The notes under the pieces: model-generated
The model's database searches: none
Seen by the model: the letters and a program-made list of their open reading frames with translations, nothing else
What the model was told of the DNA's origin: nothing
Source: JAFAMS01 sp049520515
Lineage (GTDB): Bacteria; Vulcanimicrobiota; Vulcanimicrobiia; Vulcanimicrobiales; Vulcanimicrobiaceae
DNA length: 64,000 nt
Assembly (NCBI GenBank): GCA_049520515.1
Contig: JBEKPS010000002.1
Span: forward strand, 252,347-316,346
Direction: 5' to 3'
Translations under genes and position numbers: made by a program
Shown: one piece after another, positions 58,299 to 64,000 of the stretch
Layout of the letters: the number at the start of each line of letters is the position of its first letter
Position numbering within the stretch: position 1 is the stretch's first letter

Positions 58299-60292
58299 GG
58301 TGTTCCCGCAAGAATGACGCTCGGATTGCGAAAGCCGATCGTTCCGGCCGCGTGCACGGTTGGCGTCCCGAGCGAATTGACTGCGTACAGCGAGACGAGA
58401 TGAATCGGCGGATTCAAGAGCCCGGGAATGATGATCGTCCGCCGTTGCCATCCGCGCCAATCGACGCGCTTCACGAGCGTGAGCGCGGTTCGTTCACCGA
58501 GGCTGTTCACGAACGCCGCTCGCAATCCGACGCCGCTCGCGTCACCGTTGATCTCAATGTTAAAGCTGAGCGGATCTCCGGGGAGCGCGTACGAGCCGTT
58601 CGCATACGCGATGCGCGCGCTGCCCGTGAAATCGTAGTTGAGCGAAACGCCCTGCGCGGAAAATCCTTGCACCGGAACCTCGTGGCGCCCAACGCGTACG
58701 ATCGTCTTTGCCGTGACCCCGCCGATCGTGGCAGTGACGATTCCGTCGCGCGTTCCGGCATGAAAGAGACCGGGCTCGATGAAGGTTCCATTCTCTGCCG
58801 TCCAGTGCACCGCACCGCTCGTTGCAATCGGACGTCCCGATGCATCGTACGCATCCGCCATTAGCTCGATCGTTCCGTTCGGATCCGGATTGGGACGGTC
58901 TGGGCCGATCGCCAAACGCGCGACCCGATCGACAACCTCAACCGGCAGATCTGCGCGCAACGTGCCACTGCGTACGGGAAGTGTTTGCGAGTTTTGCGCA
59001 TCGACCATTAGGCTCGGCGCGGGCCCGAGCAAATGTCCGGCCGCATCCGTAATTGCTCCGGTCACGCGCACGCGTGCGCCGCGCACGGCGAGGATGCGTG
59101 ACGGATGCAGCACGAGCCGAGCGGGCGTGCCTTGCGGCGCATCGCTATAGACGAAGAGACCGTCGGCGACGGGGCGTTCGCTTCCGTCTGATGGTGCGTT
59201 GAGAAGACTCATTGTCGTCTCGCCGGCACGGCGCGCAACGAGCGTCGAGGAACCACCTGAATCAAACGCCATGCCGTTGCTCGCGCCGAGCCCGGCCATC
59301 AGCGCGCCGAATTCGGGACGCGTCAAACCAATCGAAAGGGCCGGATCGCGTCCGTCGACCGCGATCAAGAAGAGCGTTCCGTTCGCGCTCAGTGCAGCTC
59401 CCGAAACCGGAAAGCGGCGCTCGCGTTCTTCGGGTGCGGGCGCGTTCGCATCGTTGTATGCCCTTCCGTCGACGAGCAGCGCCGGTCCGCCGCCGATTGC
59501 AGTTGCAATCGTCGCGAGCGGTGGATCGGTGTCGGCCGCAATCGTAACGATATCACCGGGCTGCGGCGGCGGTGCGAGCTTGAGCGCAGCCGGTCCGAGC
59601 GCAAGCGTCGGCGTTCCGAGCGGACCGGTCGTCGCGGGATAGACGCCGATGACGCGATAGTCACCGCTGAGCGCATTCGCTGCACCTAGCGCTCCGAGCG
59701 AAACCAGCGTGATGTCTTGCGTCGTTGCGGAGAGCGGACCGTATGCTGGAGTGAGCAACGACGCGCCGCCTTGCGGCGGCCATTCGTTGACGGCGGTAAG
59801 CGGCAGCGTCGTACCATCGAACGTCGCCGTGCCTTTGAAGCTGAACGGTTCGAAGTGCACGCTGCCGTCACGGCCGATGTCGAGTGCGACTCGACGGCTC
59901 GGTGTGCGAATCAGCGTTCCATCCGAGACGACGATTCCAAGCGGTTGATTCGTTTGTCCGATATCGAAGTAGTCGCCGTTGATGCCGGCGATTGCGTGCG
60001 TGCGCAGCGCCATCGATGAAACCGTCTCGCCGGCGGAGACCAAATGATCGGTTGCGATGACGCCGGAGAGTCGCACGCTCGGATCGTGCGTATCGATTGC
60101 GACGACCGAGATCACGAGCGGACCGCTTATCGTCGCGAGCCGATAGTCGGCGCGCGTGACGCCCGGCGCGACGAATTCGCTGACAAGCGATTGCGCGACG
60201 ATTCGCGGAAAGGGTGACGGCGGCGCGAGCACCGCGGGCAATGTCGCGGCCGCGGCGGGCGCGACCATCGTCGCAAACAGGAACGGCGTCAA
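58295..60292 (-). CDS. Exported phosphodiester-glycosidase (NAGPA-like) protein
   Basis: The 665-residue protein starts with a signal segment (TPFLFATMVAPAAAATLPAV). The NAGPA-like core shows GINGDYFDIGQTNQPLGIVV, SGAALSANGTLFLIAVDGRD and MAFDSGGSSTLVARR, the marks of phosphodiester glycosidase/exopolysaccharide proteins. A C-terminal part of about 250 residues has Ig-like and carbohydrate-binding-like strands. TTG 60292 is chosen because the signal starts there. It is coupled to the deacetylase, so both may modify envelope polysaccharides. Confidence 0.88.
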   Translation of the reverse strand: MTPFLFATMVAPAAAATLPAVLAPPSPFPRIVAQSLVSEFVAPGVTRADYRLATISGPLVISVVAIDTHDPSVRLSGVIATDHLVSAGETVSSMALRTHAIAGINGDYFDIGQTNQPLGIVVSDGTLIRTPSRRVALDIGRDGSVHFEPFSFKGTATFDGTTLPLTAVNEWPPQGGASLLTPAYGPLSATTQDITLVSLGALGAANALSGDYRVIGVYPATTGPLGTPTLALGPAALKLAPPPQPGDIVTIAADTDPPLATIATAIGGGPALLVDGRAYNDANAPAPEERERRFPVSGAALSANGTLFLIAVDGRDPALSIGLTRPEFGALMAGLGASNGMAFDSGGSSTLVARRAGETTMSLLNAPSDGSERPVADGLFVYSDAPQGTPARLVLHPSRILAVRGARVRVTGAITDAAGHLLGPAPSLMVDAQNSQTLPVRSGTLRADLPVEVVDRVARLAIGPDRPNPDPNGTIELMADAYDASGRPIATSGAVHWTAENGTFIEPGLFHAGTRDGIVTATIGGVTAKTIVRVGRHEVPVQGFSAQGVSLNYDFTGSARIAYANGSYALPGDPLSFNIEINGDASGVGLRAAFVNSLGERTALTLVKRVDWRGWQRRTIIIPGLLNPPIHLVSLYAVNSLGTPTVHAAGTIGFRNPSVILAGTP

Positions 60293-60311
60293 GAGACGGC
60301 AAGTTTGGGTG

Positions 60312-61082
60312 ATGCGTGAAAACACAGTAAGAAAAAAATTGCTCGCTGGTGGCGTATCCGTCGGTTCGTGGCTCGCCTTCGAGAGCCCGCTGTCTGCCGA
60401 GATCATGGCGGCTGCCGGATTCGAATGGTTGATGGTCGACACCGAGCACGGTCCGATCGCCGGAAACGCGGTCATCAATCTGATCAATGCGTGCCGCGCG
60501 GCCGGTTGCGTTCCATTCGTACGCGTTACATGGAACGAGTCGTCGCTCATTCAAAAGGTGCTCGATATGGGCGCGTACGGGACACTCGTGCCGGTCGTCA
60601 ACACGACGGAGCAAGCGAAAGCCGCCGTCGCCGATGCAAAGTATCCGCCGCTTGGGAATCGGAGCTGCGGTGGGATTCGCGCGCCGATCGCGTTCGGAAC
60701 CGATATGAATGAGTATCGTCCGAAAGCCAACGACGAGACGATGCTGATGGTGCAAATTGAAACTCCGGAAGCTATTGCGAACTTAGATGCAATCGCGTCG
60801 ACTAAGGGCGTCGATCTGCTCTTCGTCGGACCCAACGATCTCGGTTTGACGATGGGCGAGTGGCCGCTCAGCTGGTCGAAGATGAGCGCGAAATATAAGG
60901 AAGCAATCGCGCTCGTTCCGCAAGTCGCGAAGAAGCACGGCAAATACGCCGGGATTCAAATTCACGATGCGGCGTTTGCAAACGATTGCGTCGCGATGGG
61001 CTACACGCTGATCGGCTATTCGGGTGACAGCGGCATGTTGATGCGCGCCGCGAAAGGCGCGCGCGCCGAGGTCAAAGCATAA
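60312..61082 (+). CDS. HpcH/HpaI-family aldolase
   Basis: A class II pyruvate aldolase of 256 residues: GSWLAFESPLSAEIMAAAGFEWLMVDTEHGP, LIQKVLDMGAYGTLVPVVN, MVQIETPEAIANLDAI with a metal Glu, and LLFVGPNDLGLTMG with the metal Asp. It cleaves or joins 4-hydroxy-2-oxo acids; the substrate cannot be read. ATG 60312 is divergent from the phosphodiester-glycosidase gene with a gap of 19 bases. Confidence 0.92.
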   Translation: MRENTVRKKLLAGGVSVGSWLAFESPLSAEIMAAAGFEWLMVDTEHGPIAGNAVINLINACRAAGCVPFVRVTWNESSLIQKVLDMGAYGTLVPVVNTTEQAKAAVADAKYPPLGNRSCGGIRAPIAFGTDMNEYRPKANDETMLMVQIETPEAIANLDAIASTKGVDLLFVGPNDLGLTMGEWPLSWSKMSAKYKEAIALVPQVAKKHGKYAGIQIHDAAFANDCVAMGYTLIGYSGDSGMLMRAAKGARAEVKA

Positions 61083-61351
61083 GGCGCGTCGTCCTCGAGC
61101 TGCACGGGCGCGTGCAAGGCGTAGGCTTTCGCTATACGGTCACACGTCTTGCCGCGCGATTCCCGGTCGCGGGGACGGTTCGCAATTTGGCGTCGGGCTC
61201 GCTCGAGATCGATGTCGAGGGCGACGACGATGCCGTCAGCGATTTCATCGAAGCGGTTTTGCGAAATCCACCCAGCGGTGCGCACGTCGAGCGTGTTGAG
61301 CGTCGCGAAGAGCAAGCGCGAGGCATCAGCGGATTTAGCGTTTCGCGGTGA
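61079..61351 (+). CDS. acyP: Acylphosphatase
   Basis: Hydrolyses acyl phosphates such as carbamoyl phosphate. The core HGRVQGVGFRYTVTRLA holds the catalytic Arg; GTVRNLASGSLEIDVEGDD follows with the catalytic Asn. The only start that keeps strand 1 (RRVVLELHGRVQG) is ATA 61079, which overlaps the aldolase stop as ATAA. A CTG (61100) or GTG (61112) would remove it. The previous in-frame stop is TGA 61025, with no ATG, GTG or TTG between. The stop is coupled to the DMT carrier (GTGA). Confidence 0.93.
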   Translation: MRRVVLELHGRVQGVGFRYTVTRLAARFPVAGTVRNLASGSLEIDVEGDDDAVSDFIEAVLRNPPSGAHVERVERREEQARGISGFSVSR

Positions 61352-62217
61352 ACGTTCGTGGCGGCGTGCTCCTGGGAATGGTCGGGATGGTCGCCTTCAG
61401 CGCAACCTTTCCGGCCACAAAACTAGCGCTCACCGGGTTTGATCCGTTCGTCGTAACGGCCGGCCGCATCGTCATCGCCGGCACGCTTGGCGCGGCGTTA
61501 CTCATCATCTCGCGAGCAACTACTCCATCGTGGCGCGACTTAGTCGTTCTCGCGGTGGCGGGCGCGGGGCTTGCGATCGGTTATCCGTGGTTCGTCGCTC
61601 TCGGACTTGCGACGGCATCGTCGGTTCACGGAGCGGTCGTTGCGGGTTTCTCGCCGTCCGCAACGGCAGCGCTTGCGGTCATACGCAATCACGAACGTCC
61701 GCCCGCAGTGTTTTGGGTCGGATGCATCGGTGCGCTCGTCGCAGTTACCGCGTACGTCGTTGCATCGGGCGGGGGTTTCGGCGTGGCCGATCTCTATTTC
61801 GTCGCTGCGGTCCTTAGCTCGAGCATTGCATACGTCGAAGGTTCGCGTCTTTCGCACCGGCTCGGCGCCGACAAAACGCTCTCGTGGGCGTTGGTGCTGA
61901 TGGTTCCTATCGTCATCGTTCCACTCATACTCGATCTGATAAAGTCACCGCCGCACGATGTGCCGCTCGTTGCGTGGGGCGGTTTTGCTTGGGTCTCGCT
62001 GATCAGCATGTTTCTCGGTGCAATGGCGTGGTATCGCGGGATGCAGTTGGGCGGCACCGCACGCATCAGTCAACTGCTCGTCTTACAGCCGCTCGTCACG
62101 ATTGGAATCTCGCGGCTGATCGTTCGCGAACCGGTGACGCTGCGCGATCTCGTCTACGCCCTCGTGGTCATCGTTTGCGTCGCGATCGCCATTCGTTCGC
62201 GAACTCCCCAAACCTAA
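61348..62217 (+). CDS. EamA/DMT-family drug/metabolite transporter
   Basis: A ten-helix transporter of 289 residues with two EamA halves (MVGMVAFSATFPATKLALTG, then DLYFVAAVLSSSIAYVEGSR and FAWVSLISMFLGAMAWYRGM). Substrate unknown. GTG 61348 overlaps the acylphosphatase stop by 4 bases. Confidence 0.9.
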   Translation: MNVRGGVLLGMVGMVAFSATFPATKLALTGFDPFVVTAGRIVIAGTLGAALLIISRATTPSWRDLVVLAVAGAGLAIGYPWFVALGLATASSVHGAVVAGFSPSATAALAVIRNHERPPAVFWVGCIGALVAVTAYVVASGGGFGVADLYFVAAVLSSSIAYVEGSRLSHRLGADKTLSWALVLMVPIVIVPLILDLIKSPPHDVPLVAWGGFAWVSLISMFLGAMAWYRGMQLGGTARISQLLVLQPLVTIGISRLIVREPVTLRDLVYALVVIVCVAIAIRSRTPQT

Positions 62218-62261
62218 AGGTTAAAGCCCGGCCCGGTTCGGAATGACATCGCGTAAAAAGC

Positions 62262-62334
62262 GGGCGATTAGCTCAGTTGGGAGAGCAGCTCCTTTACACG
62301 GAGAAGGTCGGCGGTTCAAGTCCGTCATCGCCCA
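62262..62334 (+). tRNA. tRNA-Val(TAC)
   Basis: Acceptor GGGCGAT/ATCGCCC, D stem GCTC/GAGC, anticodon loop TTTACAC (anticodon TAC), T arm GGCGG-TTCAAGT-CCGTC, discriminator A, CCA not encoded. The anticodon stem has one non-pair at its base (G-A). Confidence 0.94.
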
Positions 62335-62429
62335 TTTCCCGCGCGAATTATACAAAGGTCGAATGCAGCGCCGGAATGCTTTGACGTTCCGAGAGGGTCG
62401 GAGCTTCCTTGCGACCGCAGTCACTTTGT

Positions 62430-63206
62430 ATGAAACGTATTACTTTTACGTCGATGCTGCTCGCATCGGCGGCGGCACCGGCGTTTGCGGACGAACTCGA
62501 CGACGTCATGAAGGCCGGCGTCATTCGGATCGCTGTTCCCCAAGATTTCGCGCCGTTCGGTTCCTCCGGTCCTGACATGCAGCCGCAAGGCTACGATATT
62601 GATACCGCACGTTTGATCGCTAAAGGCATGGGCGTGAAGCTCGAGCTTGTCCCGGTGACCAGCGCAAATCGGTTGCCGTATCTCCAGACGCGCAAAGTCG
62701 ACCTCATTATTTCGAGCTTGGGCAAGAACCCCGACCGTCTGAAAGTCATCGACTTCACTTCGGCGTACGCGCCGTTCTATTCCGGCGTGTTCGGACCGCC
62801 GTCGATTGCGGTTTCGAAACCGGAGGACCTCGCTGGTAAGACCATCGGCGTCACGCGCGGCGCACTCGAAGATTTGGCGATCACGAAGATCGCGCCGTCG
62901 ACCGCCGACATCCGGCGCTTCGAAGATAACAACACGACGATTTCCGCGTTTCTCTCCGGGCAAGTGCAGCTGATCGCAACTGGCAACGTCGTCGCCGCAG
63001 CGATTCTCGCAAAGAATCCCCCGGTGAAGCCTGAGAAGAAGTTCATCATTCAAGATTCGCCGTGCTTCATCGGTCTCAACAAGGACGAACCAAAGCTGCT
63101 TGACCGCGTCAACGCGATCATCGCGATGTCGAAGAAGAACGGTTCGCTCGACGCGATTTCGCGCAAGTGGTTGGGGTTGCCGCTGCCTTCGGATCTTCCA
63201 GCGTAG
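62430..63206 (+). CDS. ABC transporter substrate-binding protein (polar amino-acid type)
   Basis: The 258 residues start with a signal peptide (ITFTSMLLASAAAPAFA-D). SBP family-3 features: GVIRIAVPQDFAPFGSSGP, GYDIDTARLIAKGM, DLIISSLGKNPDRLKVIDFT. It is the first gene of a second importer with the permease at 63211 and a third gene cut by the window. It differs clearly from the binding protein at 40518. ATG 62430 is preferred to an earlier start at 62409. Confidence 0.92.
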   Translation: MKRITFTSMLLASAAAPAFADELDDVMKAGVIRIAVPQDFAPFGSSGPDMQPQGYDIDTARLIAKGMGVKLELVPVTSANRLPYLQTRKVDLIISSLGKNPDRLKVIDFTSAYAPFYSGVFGPPSIAVSKPEDLAGKTIGVTRGALEDLAITKIAPSTADIRRFEDNNTTISAFLSGQVQLIATGNVVAAAILAKNPPVKPEKKFIIQDSPCFIGLNKDEPKLLDRVNAIIAMSKKNGSLDAISRKWLGLPLPSDLPA

Positions 63207-63210
63207 CGCG

Positions 63211-63873
63211 TTGCGCTACCACTTCGATTTCCTCGCAGTCCTCGAGTATTGGCCGCTTCTCGTCCGCGGAGCGGTCCTTACGCTCGTCCTCACGTTCATC
63301 GCAATCGTGCTCGGCACCGTCGTCGGCGTTGCCGGCGCGTACATACGCTCGGCGCGCGTTCCCATCCTAAGCGCCGTTGTTGCGGCCTACGTCGAGCTGA
63401 TTCGCAACACACCGTTCATCATTCAGCTCTTCTTTGTATTTTTCGGACTGCCGTCGCTGGGCCTGAAGATTTCAGCCGTCGAGGCCGCACTCTTGGCGAT
63501 GACGCTTAATCTTGGAGCCTACGCCGTTGAGATCGTGCGCGCTGGGATCGAATCGATCGGCCGCGGGCAGATCGAAGCCGGGGAAGCGCTGGGAATGACA
63601 CGCTTCCAGATTTTTCTGCACGTCGTGCTGCTTCCGGCCTTACGAAACGTCTATCCGTCGCTCATCAGTCAGTTCGTCATTTTGATGCTTGGCTCGTCGG
63701 TCGCATCGCAGATCTCTGCAGAAGAGCTGACGTTTGCCGGGAACTTCATACAGTCGCGAAATTTCCGCAGCTTCGAAGTCTACTTCATCATCAGCGCGAT
63801 CTATCTCATCTTTGCTTTCGCGATGCGGCGCGCATTCGGCGTCGTGGGCCGCTTCGCGTTCGCCAGGCGCTAA
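63211..63873 (+). CDS. ABC transporter permease (polar amino-acid type)
   Basis: A 220-residue permease with five membrane segments and EAA loop IEAGEALGMTRFQIFLHVVLL. The motif ELIRNTPFIIQLFFVFFGLP is typical of glutamate/cystine-type permeases. TTG 63211 is 5 bases after the binding-protein stop and gives the normal N-terminus (RYHFDFLAVLEYWPLLVRG). No ATG lies near. Confidence 0.92.
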   Translation: MRYHFDFLAVLEYWPLLVRGAVLTLVLTFIAIVLGTVVGVAGAYIRSARVPILSAVVAAYVELIRNTPFIIQLFFVFFGLPSLGLKISAVEAALLAMTLNLGAYAVEIVRAGIESIGRGQIEAGEALGMTRFQIFLHVVLLPALRNVYPSLISQFVILMLGSSVASQISAEELTFAGNFIQSRNFRSFEVYFIISAIYLIFAFAMRRAFGVVGRFAFARR

Positions 63874-63879
63874 ACGCTG

Positions 63880-64000
63880 ATGGAACAATTCACCACATGG
63901 GACATCGTTCGCAACCTGCTGCTCGCGGCGCGCTGGACGATATTGCTTTCGGTGATCGCTTTCATCGGCGGCGGCATTGTCGGTTTCGCGATCATGTTGC
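63880..64000 (+). CDS. Second ABC permease, N-terminal part (cut by window edge)
   Basis: ATG 63880 starts 7 bases after the upstream stop. The visible 40 residues (EQFTTWDIVRNLLLAARWTI, then LLSVIAFIGGGIVGFAIM) contain the first membrane segment of a HisM-type permease. Confidence 0.8.
   Translation, partial: MEQFTTWDIVRNLLLAARWTILLSVIAFIGGGIVGFAIML

Noticed and set aside
62218..62261. Possible repeat end (TCGGAATGACATC) before tRNA-Val
   Set aside because: Too short and without a second copy to support a repeat call.
1..64000. CRISPR arrays, insertion sequences, prophage, rRNA
   Set aside because: No regularly spaced repeats, transposase motifs, phage structural genes or rRNA signatures were seen.

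Overview
The window comes from a high-GC, gene-dense bacterial chromosome. A DUF5916 beta-barrel protein and a lipobox lipoprotein suggest a diderm. Together with the LCP envelope protein, PilZ and GGDEF proteins and unusual gene junctions, this would fit a little-studied phylum such as Candidatus Eremiobacterota (WPS-2). That placement is an inference from gene content and style, not a database result. No phage, transposon, CRISPR array or rRNA was seen, and no stretch over 300 bases lacks a gene.

Layout. 1-5.2 kb: pth-rplY-prs (minus) diverge from uvrB, which overlaps an MBL-like/cupin fusion gene. 5.2-9.3 kb: a tiny Gln/Ala-rich protein behind a duplicated Shine-Dalgarno, a GH38 alpha-mannosidase, a HAD phosphatase and a membrane protein. 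9.3-11.2 kb: an arsenic operon, arsR-arsI-(aqpS::arsC fusion). 11.2-22.3 kb: core metabolism and repair (uvrA, ligA, nnr, acpS, birA, ndk, eno) plus an archaemetzincin homologue without its catalytic residues. 22.3-24.8 kb: tRNA-Met/Ile2, an SGNH-like protein without its serine, tRNA-Glu and an MFS carrier. 24.8-31 kb (minus): a diguanylate cyclase, then a co-transcribed set of ABM monooxygenase, cobalamin photoreceptor-like protein, SDR-DUF2867 and 5'-3' exonuclease. 31-33.2 kb: an outer-membrane DUF5916 protein. 33.2-42.1 kb (minus): a nine-gene coupled operon that joins a polar amino-acid-type ABC importer to a three-subunit molybdenum hydroxylase, an acyl-CoA synthetase and an enoyl-CoA hydratase. 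It looks like uptake plus catabolism of an unknown acid. 42.2-64 kb: two transglutaminases, AraC, two paralogous PilZ proteins with a shared unnamed C-terminal domain, Fpg, STAS, an orphan antitoxin-like protein, a racemase, AIM24, methyltransferases, an LCP protein, a YjfB-like mini-protein, envelope polysaccharide enzymes, aldolase, acylphosphatase, a DMT carrier, tRNA-Val and the start of a second amino-acid ABC importer.

Three architectural features recur. (1) Eight of eleven convergent gene pairs end on one shared tetranucleotide YTAR, which holds the stop codons of both strands. (2) Several genes appear to start on ATA or CTG inside a 4-nt overlap with the preceding stop (pth, acylphosphatase, racemase). 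(3) Several genes have a -10 hexamer only 6-7 nt before the start codon, which predicts leaderless mRNAs, next to other genes with normal Shine-Dalgarno sites. These are probably the most novel content of the window, along with the nine-gene operon and several enzymes that have lost catalytic residues.
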